Numbered from the stretch's first letter, positions 16,002 through 25,217 are shown. The stretch is DNA of 64,000 nt from UBA1067 sp050874585 (GCA_050874585.1 JBNMKZ010000004.1:15377-79376); one strand, 5' to 3'. A program made the numbers and translations. The notes: generated by a model not told the origin, from the letters alone.

Positions 16002-16699
16002 GCGAGCCGAAGCCTGACTTTTCGAATAGCGCCTACCTCTTCCCCCACATCAATCGTGAGGGGATGAGGTTTGGGGTGATTGCGCTTGTTCTGGCGATTC
16101 TTTTTGCCGTGGCGGCGGCGGTTTTTCTGCCGATTCTGTCGGTATTGACGATTCCCTTCTTCCTCTTGGCGTATGGGGTCTTCCTCTTTTTTAGGGATCC
16201 GGACCGTTATCCGCCCGAGGATACGAAGGCGATTCTCTCGCCGGCGGACGGGCGCATCTGCCTCATCAGCGAGGAGGAATTGCCGGATGGGCTGGCTGAT
16301 GGGCGAAAGCACTGGCGCGTTTCGGTCTTTATGAGTGTTTTCAATGTCCACGTGAACCGTCTGCCGACGGCTGGTACGGTCGAGCGGGTTGAGTATATTG
16401 CGGCGGGCAAGTTCTTCAACGCGTCGCTCGACAAGGCCTCGAAGGAAAACGAGCGCTGCAACTACCTCGTGAAGGCGGACAATGGTCAGGTTTATGGCGT
16501 GACGCAGATTGCTGGGTTGGTGGCGCGGCGGATTGTCCCCCAGGTTGAGGAGGGTGCGCACCTTGATCGTGCCGAGCGTTTCGGACTGATTCGTTTTGGA
16601 TCCAGACTTGATGTTTACCTACCGGAGGGCGTAAAGCCTGAAGTCCGCGTCGGCCAGATTATGGTCGCCGGGGAAACGGTGCTTGCGCATCTGTCATGA
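15998..16699 (+). CDS. psd: Phosphatidylserine decarboxylase proenzyme
   Basis: A 233-residue PSD of the short type that decarboxylates phosphatidylserine to phosphatidylethanolamine. Two membrane segments lie at about residues 25-62. The catalytic body shows S-P-A-D-G near 85, F-M-S-V-F-N-V-H-V-N-R near 115 and the self-cleavage region R-F-G-S-R-L-D-V near 207, where the G-S bond yields the pyruvoyl group. It overlaps infC and pssA by 4 bases each, so the whole lipid pair is coupled to infC. Confidence 0.94.
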   Translation: MSEPKPDFSNSAYLFPHINREGMRFGVIALVLAILFAVAAAVFLPILSVLTIPFFLLAYGVFLFFRDPDRYPPEDTKAILSPADGRICLISEEELPDGLADGRKHWRVSVFMSVFNVHVNRLPTAGTVERVEYIAAGKFFNASLDKASKENERCNYLVKADNGQVYGVTQIAGLVARRIVPQVEEGAHLDRAERFGLIRFGSRLDVYLPEGVKPEVRVGQIMVAGETVLAHLS

Positions 16700-17535
16700 G
16701 CGACGAACAACTTCAGCAGCAGATTCCTCTTCGGGCGATTGTCCCGAACCTGATTACTTCATTGGCCGCGTGCGCGGGTATTACGTCCATTTCCCTGTCC
16801 AGCGAAGGACGTTTCATGCCGGCCCTTTGGGCGCTTCTTGTGGCCTGCCTTTGTGATGGTGTGGATGGTCGGGTGGCACGACTGCTGAAGGCGAGTTCCA
16901 AACTGGGGGCAGAACTGGATTCGCTGGCGGATTTCGTCAATTTCGGCGTTGCTCCGGCGATGTTCATGTACTACTGGATGACGGGTGGTCCCGCCCATGT
17001 GCTGGCGGATGGAACGCTCGTCTCACCTCAGCAGATTCGCATCGTCCTTGGGTGTGCGCTCTACTACGCCATGTGTGACTGCTTTCGGTTGGCCCGTTTC
17101 AATACAATGCTGGAGCAGCCGACGATGCCGTACTGGAAGCATTTCTTCACAGGAGTTCCCGCGCCTGGCGGTTGCTGGATGGTCCTCACGCCGGCGATAC
17201 TTTCCTTTGCGCTTGATGCGAAGGAGATTTCGATGCCGTTCGCGACATTCCTTCAGAATCCGCTGACAGGAATCTTCATGCTTCTTTTTGTTGGGTCGCT
17301 GATGGCCTCGCGTTTGCCGACGATTTCGCTAAAGGCGATTCATATTCCGCGGCGGTATCTCTTGCCCGTGATGGTCGGGTTCCTCTTGCTGATTGCCCTG
17401 CTTGTGCCGAACTTTTGGTTGGCCATGGGAGTTTTGGGACTCCTTTACATTCTGACCGTTCCCTTGACGGGCTGGTTGTTCCTTCGCGCCCGGGCGGCGT
17501 GGGAGCGTTCCTCCCAAATCGAAGCTCGGGATTGA
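16696..17535 (+). CDS. pssA: CDP-diacylglycerol-serine O-phosphatidyltransferase
   Basis: A 279-residue membrane enzyme making phosphatidylserine from CDP-DAG and serine, directly feeding the product of the upstream psd. The CDP-alcohol transferase signature D-G-x(2)-G/A-R-x(8)-G-x(3)-D-x(3)-D is visible as D-G-V-D-G-R-V-A-R with G-A-E-L-D-S-L-A-D at about residues 54-78. Around seven to eight hydrophobic segments follow. The start overlaps psd by 4 bases (ATGA). Confidence 0.93.
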   Translation: MSDEQLQQQIPLRAIVPNLITSLAACAGITSISLSSEGRFMPALWALLVACLCDGVDGRVARLLKASSKLGAELDSLADFVNFGVAPAMFMYYWMTGGPAHVLADGTLVSPQQIRIVLGCALYYAMCDCFRLARFNTMLEQPTMPYWKHFFTGVPAPGGCWMVLTPAILSFALDAKEISMPFATFLQNPLTGIFMLLFVGSLMASRLPTISLKAIHIPRRYLLPVMVGFLLLIALLVPNFWLAMGVLGLLYILTVPLTGWLFLRARAAWERSSQIEARD

Positions 17536-17555
17536 CTGAATGGGGCGGAGAGGTG

Positions 17556-18050
17556 ATGATGAAGAGGTTCGCGATTCTTCTGGCTCTTTTGGCCGTAGCC
17601 GTCGGGTTCTGGCTTTATACGCATTCGGACACGGCGCGAATCAAGGGCCTCTTCCGCGACATTGAGCGAATGGCCTCGCGGGAATCGTCCGAGACGGTAA
17701 TGGAAGGGGCGTTGCGGGCGCAGTCCCTTTCATCCTTTGTCCTTGATAAGTGCCGCTTTTCAATTCCGGAGTTCGCCGTTTCGACGGTTTTGTCGCGGGA
17801 TGATTTCGCAGGTTCCGTTCTGGCTTACCGTTCGGGAGCGCGTGTCCTGAGCGTACGCTTCAAGGATCTTGAGATAGAGTCCGATTCGGGACGAGCGACC
17901 GTAGTTGGTGTCCTTGATCTGAGTGGATCGGACTTTGAGGGTGCGACGGCGGGGACGTCAGAGCGTACATTCTCGTGCGTCCTTGTGGAGGATGAGGATG
18001 GAAAGTGGAGGTTCTCCCAGGTCTCGCTCAATCCCGAGCGGCGGGACTAG
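17556..18050 (+). CDS. Exported or membrane-anchored protein of unknown function
   Basis: A 164-residue protein starting M-M-K-R-F-A-I-L-L with a hydrophobic segment at about residues 3-19, which acts as a signal or anchor. The remainder alternates helix and strand (E-S-D-S-G-R-A-T-V-V-G-V-L-D then E-D-G-K-W-R-F-S-Q-V), reminiscent of NTF2-like exported domains; that fold is a guess. GGAGAGG precedes the ATG pair at 17556/17559. It lies 20 bases after pssA in the same direction. Confidence 0.7.
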   Translation: MMKRFAILLALLAVAVGFWLYTHSDTARIKGLFRDIERMASRESSETVMEGALRAQSLSSFVLDKCRFSIPEFAVSTVLSRDDFAGSVLAYRSGARVLSVRFKDLEIESDSGRATVVGVLDLSGSDFEGATAGTSERTFSCVLVEDEDGKWRFSQVSLNPERRD

Positions 18051-18080
18051 GTGTTTGATTTCTTAATGGAAAGGAAAGAG

Positions 18081-18524
18081 ATGATGAAGAAAATGATGAT
18101 TTTGGCACTTGTTGGGCTGGCTTCTGCGGCAGTTTTTGCGCACGGCGGTCATCGTGGTCCTGGTTTCCGTCCTGGACCGCCGCCCCCTCGGCATGGGAGT
18201 ATGTGGGGGCGCGGCGGTAGTAACTTCTGGCCGGGATTTGTTGGTGGTGCGGTCGCAGGGCTTGTGGCGGGGGCCGTGGCTCAGCCGACGGCGGTCGTCG
18301 TCCAGCAACCGGTCGTGCCCGTGCAGGTCGTCACGCCGCAGCCCGTCATTGTTCAGCAGCCGGTCGTTGTCCAGCAACCCGTGGTCGTTCAACCTCAACC
18401 CGTCTATCAGACGCAGAATGTTTGGGTCGAGGGACGGTATGTCGATACGGTGAATGCGGACGGGACGACGGTCCGCACGTGGCAGCCGGGCCACTACGAG
18501 TCGCGAACCGTGCGCATCCAGTGA
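18081..18524 (+). CDS. Exported Val/Gln/Pro-repeat protein
   Basis: A 147-residue protein with a signal peptide (M-M-K-K-M-M-I-L-A-L..., cleavage expected after A-V-F-A near residue 20), a His/Gly/Pro-rich segment, a short Gly/Ala hydrophobic stretch (about 50-68), then repeated V-Q-Q-P-V-V words (about 75-115). The C-terminus has W-V-E-G-R-Y-V and W-Q-P-G-H-Y-E, seen in many periplasmic or surface proteins with YXWGXW-like repeats. GGAAAGGAAAGAG precedes the ATG. The function is unknown. Confidence 0.7.
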   Translation: MMKKMMILALVGLASAAVFAHGGHRGPGFRPGPPPPRHGSMWGRGGSNFWPGFVGGAVAGLVAGAVAQPTAVVVQQPVVPVQVVTPQPVIVQQPVVVQQPVVVQPQPVYQTQNVWVEGRYVDTVNADGTTVRTWQPGHYESRTVRIQ

Positions 18525-19507
18525 AGGTCGCCGTTGGCATTTCAGGTGGCGTGGACTCCGCTGTCACGGCCCTTCTCCTGAGGGAGAGGGGCTTTGAAGT
18601 CGTTGGCGTGACGATGGCCCTCGGTCGGTCGGGCGAATCTGCCGCGATTGCGGAAGCGCGGGCCGCCGCCGCGCATTTGGGCATTGAGTTCCAGCTCTTC
18701 GACCTCGCGGCGGAATGGAATTCGAATGTCCTCTCCTATCTGAAGAAGACCTATCTTTCGGGGAGGACACCGAATCCGTGCGTGAGATGCAACGAGACGG
18801 TCAAGTTTGGTCTTTTGCCGCGCCTGGCCTTCGCGGCGTGTGGATGCGAAGCTTTTGCGACGGGACATTATGCGCGAGTGGAGGGGGGACGCCTCTTTCG
18901 GGGGGCTGACCACACGAAGGACCAGAGCTATTTTCTCTATCGGGTTCCGGCGGATGTTCTTGCGCGTACCATCTTTCCACTCGGCGGCCTGACGAAGTCG
19001 GCTGTTCGGGCCAAGGCGCGTGAATTCGGTCTGCCCGTTGCTGACAAGACTGACAGCCAGGATTTTTGCGGCGGGGACCCCATGGGCATCGTAGGCGCGG
19101 CAGAATGCCCGGGCAATATCGTCACGGAGGATGGTCGGATTCTCGGACGACATCGTGGTTTTTGGAATTATACGGTGGGTAAGCGCAAGGGGTTGGGAAT
19201 TGGTGGCGGAACGCCCTATTATGTCATCCGCCTGAATGCCAGCCGCAACGAAGTCATCGTTGGTTTCAGGGAACAGGCGGTTGTGCATTCGTTTGAGATT
19301 GCTTCCGTCGTCCGTTTTCCGGGAGTCGCGGACGGTCCTTTGGATGTGTCCGTCAAGATTCGCAGTGCGGGGGAGCCGAAAGGGCCTGTGACATGGACAG
19401 GTTCTCGTGTTGAGTCGAAGGAGGGCCTGATGGGCGTCGCCCCTGGACAAAGTGCAGTCTTTTATCGGGGGGATGAGATTGTCGGCGGCGGAATCATCGT
19501 CGGCTGA
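18521..19507 (+). CDS. mnmA: tRNA-specific 2-thiouridylase MnmA
   Basis: A 328-residue enzyme that thiolates U34 of Lys, Glu and Gln tRNAs. It begins M-K-V-A-V-G-I-S-G-G-V-D-S (PP-loop SGGVDS at about residues 8-13). The catalytic cysteines fall in N-P-C-V-R-C-N near 84 and S-Q-D-F-C-G near 182. T-G-H-Y-A-R and the C-terminal barrel are present. The second Cys context is usually D-x-C-F-I, so D-F-C-G-G is a variant. The GTG start overlaps the previous stop (GTGA). It is somewhat shorter than the usual 350-370 residues. Confidence 0.92.
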   Translation: MKVAVGISGGVDSAVTALLLRERGFEVVGVTMALGRSGESAAIAEARAAAAHLGIEFQLFDLAAEWNSNVLSYLKKTYLSGRTPNPCVRCNETVKFGLLPRLAFAACGCEAFATGHYARVEGGRLFRGADHTKDQSYFLYRVPADVLARTIFPLGGLTKSAVRAKAREFGLPVADKTDSQDFCGGDPMGIVGAAECPGNIVTEDGRILGRHRGFWNYTVGKRKGLGIGGGTPYYVIRLNASRNEVIVGFREQAVVHSFEIASVVRFPGVADGPLDVSVKIRSAGEPKGPVTWTGSRVESKEGLMGVAPGQSAVFYRGDEIVGGGIIVG

Positions 19508-19699
19508 CCGCCGTGTCGACACTTGGTTTCCGTTGAGCAAGTGAGCCTTTTAGCTTTGCCGCCGCAATTCTTCGGTACTTATGCCGTGGGGCTGTGCCTT
19601 CTTACGGCCCTTCTTCTCGGGTTCGGTTCTTTCCGTTTTGGATATGCCATGAGACTTTACAATGTTCCTGTAGCGTTCTTCGCCCCATTGTGCGCTTTA

Positions 19700-19708
19700 T
19701 GGTATAAT
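19700..19708 (+). promoter_or_regulatory. Extended -10 promoter of the aconitase gene
   Basis: TGGTATAAT ends 8 nt before the ATG at 19717, with no recognisable -35. There is no room for a Shine-Dalgarno site, which predicts a leaderless or near-leaderless mRNA. Confidence 0.8.
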
Positions 19709-19716
19709 ATCGGGCC

Positions 19717-21642
19717 ATGAAAACGAAGCCAATGACCGTAGTTGAGAAGATTCTTTCGAAGCATCTCGTCGAGGGGAACCCTGCGACGGATTCCGAGCTG
19801 GGCATTCGCATTGACCAGACCCTGACGCAGGATGCGACTGGCACGATGGCTTATCTCCAGTTTGAGTCGATGGGCGTAGCCCATGTGAAGAACGACTTGG
19901 CCGTGAGTTATGTGGATCACAATACCGTGCAGATTGGTTTTGAGAATGCCGATGACCATGACTTTCTCGCGTCCATCGCCAAGAAATACGGCATCATCTA
20001 CTCCAAGGCGGGTAATGGGATTTGCCATCAGCTCCACCTGGAGCGATTCGGCAAGCCTGGGACGACGCTACTTGGGTCCGACTCCCACACGCCGACGGGC
20101 GGTGGCATCGGGCAAATTGCCATTGGCGCGGGCGGCATCGATATCGCCGTCGCCATGGCCGGCGGGGCGTTTCACATTCCGACGCCGAAGGTTCGCGCCA
20201 TTTACCTGAAGGGCAAACTGAAGCGTGGTGTGAGTGCCAAGGATGTAATCCTCAAGGTGCTGGAGAAGTTTGGCACGAAGGGGAATGTTGGCTGGATTTT
20301 CGAGTACTGCGGGCCGGGCGTTGAGACTTTGGATGTGCCCTCGCGTGCGACGATTACGAACATGGGTGCGGAACTCGGCGTGACGACGAGCGTCTTCCCG
20401 TCCGATGCCGTGACTAAACAGTTCCTCGTGGCGCAGGGGCGCGGCAAGGACTGGACGGAAATCGTTGCGGATGCCGGTTCGGTGTATGATGATTCCTTCA
20501 CGATTGACCTGTCGAAGCTGGAACCGCTGGCGGCGGCCCCGCACAGCCCGGGCAATATTGTGACGGTGAAGTCGATGGTCGGCACGAAGGTAAATCAGAT
20601 CATGATTGGCTCGTGTACGAATTCATCCTACCGCGACATCCGCACGGTGGCCCAGATTCTGAAGGGTAAGCATGTGGCGGATGAGGTTGAGGTCGGCATT
20701 GCCTGTGGTTCGCGTCAGGTCGTCAATATGCTGGCGGCGGATGGGTCGCTGGCCATTCTCATCAAGGCAGGGTGCCGCATTCTTGAGAACGCCTGCGGGT
20801 TCTGCATCGGGGCGCACATGAGCCCGTCAACGAATGCCGTGTCGCTGCGAACGAACAACCGCAATTTTGAAGGACGTAGCGGAACGAAGTCCGCGAAGGT
20901 CTATCTTGTCTCGCCCGAAACGGCGGCGGCCTCGGCTCTGGCGGGCGAGGTAACGGTCTGCAAGGGTACGACGGCCGTTCCTGCGCCGAAGAAGTTCCCG
21001 ATTGACGACACGATGTTCCTCTATCGCGAGACGGCCGGGAAGGGCGTAAAGGGAACGAAGATTGTTCGAGGTCCGAACATTGCAACCGTGCCGAAAGGCG
21101 AACCGCTTGCGCGGAATCTCGCGGGCGTGGTCGCCATCCGCGTGGGTGACAAGATTACGACCGACCACATCATGCCGGCCGGGGCTCGCCTCAAGTTTCG
21201 CTCGAATGTGCCGGAATATGCGAAATACGTCTTTGAGCCGTGCGACAAGACGTTCCACGACCGTTGCCTCGCCAACAAGGAGGCGGGTTTGGTGAACGTC
21301 ATTGTGGCCGGCGAAAGCTATGGACAGGGCAGTTCGCGTGAACACGCGGCACTTTGTCCGATGTATCTCGGCGTGAAGGCTCTGATTGCAAAATCCATTG
21401 AGCGCATTCACCGTGCCAACCTCATCAATTTCGGAATCGTTCCGTTTGTGTTTGCCGATCCAAAGGATTACGACAAGTTAGAAGCGGGCGACCGACTTGA
21501 ATTGAAGGGCATTCGAGAGGCCGTTGCGGGTGATGGCGTTCTGATGGTGAAGAGCACGAAGGGTTCGTTTGAAGTGCGGACGACACTTTCGGCGCGTGAG
21601 AAGCATCTCATTCTTTCGGGAGGGCTTCTCGCCTCGTTGTGA
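19717..21642 (+). CDS. acn: Aconitate hydratase
   Basis: A 641-residue [4Fe-4S] hydro-lyase interconverting citrate and isocitrate. Visible motifs are G-S-D-S-H-T near residue 120, the first cluster Cys in I-G-S-C-T-N-S-S near 297, the pair C-G-F-C-I-G near 360, and the swivel-domain motif G-E-S-Y-G-Q-G-S-S-R-E-H near 535. Length and fused swivel domain fit the compact aconitases of anaerobes. Homoaconitase or isopropylmalate isomerase would usually be split into two subunits. It stands alone between its own promoter and the next one. Confidence 0.93.
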   Translation: MKTKPMTVVEKILSKHLVEGNPATDSELGIRIDQTLTQDATGTMAYLQFESMGVAHVKNDLAVSYVDHNTVQIGFENADDHDFLASIAKKYGIIYSKAGNGICHQLHLERFGKPGTTLLGSDSHTPTGGGIGQIAIGAGGIDIAVAMAGGAFHIPTPKVRAIYLKGKLKRGVSAKDVILKVLEKFGTKGNVGWIFEYCGPGVETLDVPSRATITNMGAELGVTTSVFPSDAVTKQFLVAQGRGKDWTEIVADAGSVYDDSFTIDLSKLEPLAAAPHSPGNIVTVKSMVGTKVNQIMIGSCTNSSYRDIRTVAQILKGKHVADEVEVGIACGSRQVVNMLAADGSLAILIKAGCRILENACGFCIGAHMSPSTNAVSLRTNNRNFEGRSGTKSAKVYLVSPETAAASALAGEVTVCKGTTAVPAPKKFPIDDTMFLYRETAGKGVKGTKIVRGPNIATVPKGEPLARNLAGVVAIRVGDKITTDHIMPAGARLKFRSNVPEYAKYVFEPCDKTFHDRCLANKEAGLVNVIVAGESYGQGSSREHAALCPMYLGVKALIAKSIERIHRANLINFGIVPFVFADPKDYDKLEAGDRLELKGIREAVAGDGVLMVKSTKGSFEVRTTLSAREKHLILSGGLLASL

Positions 21643-21724
21643 ACTGTTCGCTTTTGTATTGATGCGGCGGCCTTCGGTTCATGTCCTTGGGTTTGTGCCT
21701 GTTGATACAGGGTGTCCTGAATTG

Positions 21725-21733
21725 TGGTATAAT
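21725..21733 (+). promoter_or_regulatory. Extended -10 promoter of the BamD-like gene
   Basis: TGGTATAAT ends 6 nt before ATG 21740. Transcription would start at or beside the A of the ATG, so the mRNA is predicted to be leaderless. A TTGATA word lies 20 bp upstream, a poor -35 distance. Confidence 0.8.
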
Positions 21734-21739
21734 AAGCGT

Positions 21740-22774
21740 ATGAAGTTTAGAAATTCGTTCTTATTGCTTGCAGTTGCCTGTGCTTTTGGCACGGTTGGCG
21801 CGGTGGATCAGCCAGGCGTCAGCCCTGGTCCTGGCGTTCGGTATGCGACCGATGCCTACCCGGGTTTCGACAGCGAGGACGAGATTGTGCGTCCGTCGAA
21901 GAAGGAGCCGCGGTGGTTTGCTTGGCTGACTGGCCCGAAGATGACGAATGCGGCGGATCAGTTCGCTTGGGCGCAGGCGTGCGAACGTGAGGAGTCATGG
22001 GGCGCGGCGCGGCGTGGGTACGATGCGCTTGTGCGGTACTGGCCGACAGCCCCCGAGGCGGTGAAGGCACAGAAAGCGCTGGCGGATCTGCTGCTTGTGC
22101 ACGACCTCGACTACGAGGAGGCTTTTGCCGAGTATCGGTATCTGCTCGACTTCTATTCGCTTGAATGCGACTATGACGCAATTGCCGCGCAGGCGTACAA
22201 GGTGGCGAACCTGATGCGCGAGGAAGGCAAGCACATCCTTTTCTTCCGCTTTGCAAACACGGTGGATGTGCGACGCGCCTACGAGTCGGTTGTCCTGCGG
22301 TCGCCCGGCGCGGCATTTGTGCCGGAGGCACTCCTGACGATTGCCGAACTGCGCGAAGACGAGGGAAAGTATGAGGTCGCCGTCGAGGTCTATGAGAATC
22401 TGCGCAACCTCTACCCAGAGTCGCCAGAGGCCAAGGAGGCTTTGGTGCGCGAGGCGCGGGTCCGGATGAAGATTCTGGAGGACAACGGGTACAACCGGCT
22501 GCGTGTCAACGACACCATCGGTTACCTCAAGTTGGCCATGCGCGAGGACATTTCAGCGAGTGCTCGGGAGGAGTTGGCCGAGATGCTGGATCGTGTCCAG
22601 TGCGATCTTGAGGCAGAGGCCTATCGAGCGGCGAAGTTCTACGATTCGCGTACGCGCACGCTGCGCTCGGCGGTGAATGCATACGAGAAGTATCTGCGGG
22701 ACTATCCGACGGGTGCACATGCGGCGGAAGTCCGTGAGCGGCTGGCGATACTGAAGGAGGGCAAGGAGAAATGA
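21740..22774 (+). CDS. BamD-like TPR outer-membrane assembly protein
   Basis: A 344-residue exported protein with an N-terminal signal (hydrophobic residues 7-20). The body has tetratricopeptide-like helices, including Y-E-V-A-V-E-V-Y-E-N-L-R-N-L-Y-P-E-S-P and Y-E-K-Y-L-R-D-Y-P-T-G, the pattern of BamD/ComL, which helps fold outer-membrane beta barrels. The signal has a Cys (A-V-A-C) but not a strict lipobox. It overlaps the LptE-like gene by 4 bases, fitting an envelope-assembly operon. It could instead be a general TPR scaffold. Confidence 0.75.
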   Translation: MKFRNSFLLLAVACAFGTVGAVDQPGVSPGPGVRYATDAYPGFDSEDEIVRPSKKEPRWFAWLTGPKMTNAADQFAWAQACEREESWGAARRGYDALVRYWPTAPEAVKAQKALADLLLVHDLDYEEAFAEYRYLLDFYSLECDYDAIAAQAYKVANLMREEGKHILFFRFANTVDVRRAYESVVLRSPGAAFVPEALLTIAELREDEGKYEVAVEVYENLRNLYPESPEAKEALVREARVRMKILEDNGYNRLRVNDTIGYLKLAMREDISASAREELAEMLDRVQCDLEAEAYRAAKFYDSRTRTLRSAVNAYEKYLRDYPTGAHAAEVRERLAILKEGKEK

Positions 22775-23277
22775 TTCGGAAGTTCTTGAAGATGGTTGTT
22801 CCGGCAGTCGCGCTGGCTGGTTGTGCATCCTACACATGGACATCGTCCATTCCGGCGGAGATGCGCACAATCTCGGTTCCGACTTTCCGCAATGAGAGTA
22901 AGGTGACGGAACTCGGCAATGTCGTTGCGCGGCAGATATTGCGCGAGGTTCAGCGTGAGGGAACTTTTAGGATTGAGTCCGCCGATGACGCAGTTCTTGA
23001 GATTCAGGGGGTTGTTAAGTCGGCTGGATCAAGCCATCTGGGTAGCGATCGGTCAACGGGACAACGGAACTCGATTCAGAGTCTTTCCGTGCAGGTGGTG
23101 GTCTCAGTCATCGACCACAAGAATGGAAAGGTCCTGATGGACAACCGTGTCTACGAGGCATCCGTTCCATTTGGGACGAGCGGCGACCTGATGACGGGCA
23201 TGCGCAATGCATCTGGTCGTGTGGCGGAAGAAATCGCCGCACGCGTTATGGATGATGTCCTTGCGCTCAAGTTTTGA
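22771..23277 (+). CDS. lptE: LptE-like LPS assembly lipoprotein
   Basis: A 168-residue lipoprotein: signal peptide with lipobox A-L-A-G-C at about residues 14-18, then the conserved opening S-S-I-P-A-E-M-R-T-I-S-V-P-T-F-x-N-x-S, matching the LptE family that plugs the LptD barrel during LPS delivery. Two strands with I-x-G-V-V and V-V-V-S-V-I-D follow. It is coupled to the BamD-like gene by an ATGA overlap. The symbol rests on family pattern and context; LptD is not in the window. Confidence 0.8.
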   Translation: MIRKFLKMVVPAVALAGCASYTWTSSIPAEMRTISVPTFRNESKVTELGNVVARQILREVQREGTFRIESADDAVLEIQGVVKSAGSSHLGSDRSTGQRNSIQSLSVQVVVSVIDHKNGKVLMDNRVYEASVPFGTSGDLMTGMRNASGRVAEEIAARVMDDVLALKF

Positions 23278-23306
23278 CAGTTTAAAGCATTGAAGGAAAG
23301 AAGACC

Positions 23307-23615
23307 ATGAACGAAGTACATGCGGTAATTGAACTCAAGATTACGCCCCAGCGTGATTGTGGCTTTGGCAAGATTGCCGAGAAGGTTTCGAAGTTCGAGC
23401 AGGTTGAGGCCTGTTTCTTGATGTCTGGCGGCTATGATCTGCTGGTGTTTGTCAAGGGTGACAGTCTTCAGGATGTGGCGCAGTTCGTTGCGGCGGATCT
23501 TTCGACGCTTGACGGTGTGCTGTCAACCTCGACGCATTTCATGCTGAAGACCTATAAGCAGAAGGGCATTCTCGACCTTCCCGAGGACGATGGGCGTTTG
23601 GCGGTGACGCCCTAA
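23307..23615 (+). CDS. Stand-alone Lrp/AsnC effector-binding (RAM) domain protein
   Basis: A 102-residue protein that consists only of the AsnC/Lrp C-terminal ligand domain: E-V-H-A-V-I-E-L-K at the start, V-E-A-C-F-L-M-S-G-G-Y-D-L-L-V-F-V near residue 40 and D-G-V-L-S-T-S-T-H-F-M-L-K near 75. There is no helix-turn-helix, so it cannot bind DNA alone and may sense amino acids or modify a full-length Lrp. GGAAAGAAG precedes the ATG. It lies in the envelope cluster between lptE and a TPR gene. Confidence 0.88.
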   Translation: MNEVHAVIELKITPQRDCGFGKIAEKVSKFEQVEACFLMSGGYDLLVFVKGDSLQDVAQFVAADLSTLDGVLSTSTHFMLKTYKQKGILDLPEDDGRLAVTP

Positions 23616-23636
23616 CAGCGAGAGGAGCGTGTAAAG

Positions 23637-25028
23637 ATGGCAGTCGATTTGGCGCAGAAGGCCCAGAATTTCACCAATCGCGGGCGGCAGGCCCTTGAGA
23701 CGGGTCGGTATGACCTTGCGGTTGACATGCTGATGGAGGCGGTTGCGGCAGCACCGGATGTCCTTGAGACGCGGCGCCTGTTGCGGACGGCTCAGATTGC
23801 TAACTTCAGAAAGAACGGCAAAGCCGGCTTCGGTGCGAAACTTGGCTATATGCTGGCGCGGCAGAAGATTCTCGGTCTCGCCAAGAAGGGCAAGGGAGCT
23901 GAGGCGATGGCTGAGGCTGAGAAACTCCTTTGCCAGAATCCGTTGGATGCGGACAACATCGAGGCGGCGGTCAAGGCGGCTGAGGCCGCTGGAAAGGCGG
24001 ATCACGCCGCCATTTCGATTGAGGCGGCCTATGAATGTAGCAATAAGGATCCTTCGCTTTTGGAACGTGTGGCAACCTACTACACGATGGCCAAGCGGTG
24101 GGACAAGGCCCGCGATGCCTACCAGAAGCTCTCGGAACTGAAGCCCGGCGACCAACGTGTGATGCAGTTGCTCAAGAATGCCGAGGCGCAGGCAACGATG
24201 AATGCCGGGTGGGAGCAGACGGCCGGCAAGAAGGGCGGCTTCCAGAATCTCATCGCCAATAAGGAGCAGGCGAAGCGTCTTGATCAGGCGAACAAGGCGG
24301 TCGTGACGGGTTCGGATGCCGATGCGCTCATTGCCGAGAAGCTCGCGCAGATTGAAAAGGAACCGAAGAATATGAACTACCGCCGCGCCCTGGCGCGACT
24401 CTATGTTCAGAACAAGCGGTTCGCGGAGGCGATTGACTGCCTGTCGAAGGCGATTGAGGCGGCGGGTTCCATGGACCCTGAACTCGATCGGATGCTCTCC
24501 CAGACGCGAGTTCAGTACTACGACCAGCAGATTGACGCGCTGAAGGCTGAGGGCAAGACGGAGGATGCCGAACAGCTTGAGGGCGAGAAGAACCAGTTTG
24601 TGTTTGACGATCTCGCTGCGCGCGTTGAGCGCTATCCGAACGACCTGCATTTGCGCTATGAACTGGGTGTCCAGTATTTCACCTATGGCTATTACGACGA
24701 GGCGCTTGAGCACCTCCAGTTGGCGCAGAAGAGTCCGAAGGACCGTCTTTGGGCACTCTATTACCTGGCGATGTGCTTCCTGATGAAGGGTCAGTCCGAC
24801 ATGGCCGTCATGCAGCTTGAGACGGCTCGTGACCAGATTCCGACGATGGATGACCTGAAGAAGAAAGTCGTCTATCGACTGGGGCTTTGCGCCGAGGAGG
24901 CTGGAGATCTTGAAAAGGCCTACCAGTACTACAAGGATGTCTATTCAACGGATGTCGGGTTTGAGGACTTGTCGGATCGTATGCTGGCGGTCAGTCAGGC
25001 CCTCAAGGAACGGCAACAGCAGGGTTGA
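23637..25028 (+). CDS. TPR-repeat protein of unknown function
   Basis: A 463-residue soluble protein without a signal peptide. The helical repeat pattern is clear (R-Q-A-L-E-T-G-R-Y-D-L-A-V-D-M-L near residue 18, R-F-A-E-A-I-D-C-L-S-K-A-I near 265, G-Y-Y-D-E-A-L-E-H-L near 352, A-G-D-L-E-K-A-Y-Q-Y-Y near 424). A basic Ala/Gly/Lys stretch at about 60-85 separates the first repeats. AGAGGAG precedes the start. It is likely a cytoplasmic scaffold, last in the cluster 21.7-25.0 kb. Confidence 0.8.
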   Translation: MAVDLAQKAQNFTNRGRQALETGRYDLAVDMLMEAVAAAPDVLETRRLLRTAQIANFRKNGKAGFGAKLGYMLARQKILGLAKKGKGAEAMAEAEKLLCQNPLDADNIEAAVKAAEAAGKADHAAISIEAAYECSNKDPSLLERVATYYTMAKRWDKARDAYQKLSELKPGDQRVMQLLKNAEAQATMNAGWEQTAGKKGGFQNLIANKEQAKRLDQANKAVVTGSDADALIAEKLAQIEKEPKNMNYRRALARLYVQNKRFAEAIDCLSKAIEAAGSMDPELDRMLSQTRVQYYDQQIDALKAEGKTEDAEQLEGEKNQFVFDDLAARVERYPNDLHLRYELGVQYFTYGYYDEALEHLQLAQKSPKDRLWALYYLAMCFLMKGQSDMAVMQLETARDQIPTMDDLKKKVVYRLGLCAEEAGDLEKAYQYYKDVYSTDVGFEDLSDRMLAVSQALKERQQQG

Positions 25029-25040
25029 CGTTCATGGGGC

Positions 25041-25064
25041 GGGCGACGGGTTTTCCCGTCGCCC
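25041..25064. terminator. Strong hairpin after the TPR gene
   Basis: GGGCGACGGG at 25041-25050 and CCCGTCGCCC at 25055-25064 form a 10-bp perfect stem around TTTT. There is no T-run on either side, so termination is plausible but not certain. Confidence 0.55.
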
Positions 25065-25126
25065 GTACTCATTGAAGGTGCGGGTATATAAGATGGAAAA
25101 CCATCGCTCAGTGATCAAGTGGGAAG

Positions 25127-25201
25127 TGGCAGCCCCAAGGAGAGTCGAACTCCTCTACCAAGCATGAAAAGCTCGTGTCCTAGCCGATAGACGATGGGGC
25201 C
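25127..25201 (-). tRNA. tRNA-Glu (anticodon TTC)
   Basis: On the minus strand a 75-nt cloverleaf begins GGCCCCA, has the anticodon arm CGAGC-TTTTCAT-GCTTG (anticodon TTC), a T-arm with GTTCGAC and ends with encoded CCA (complement of 25127-25129). The terminal acceptor pair is G-U instead of the usual G-C. Discriminator is G. Confidence 0.93.
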
Positions 25202-25217
25202 GTTTCAACAGGCGGAA

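Noticed and set aside
19523..19720. Short hydrophobic frame before aconitase
   Set aside because: It ends inside the aconitase start, has no ribosome site and spans the aconitase promoter; chance is more likely.
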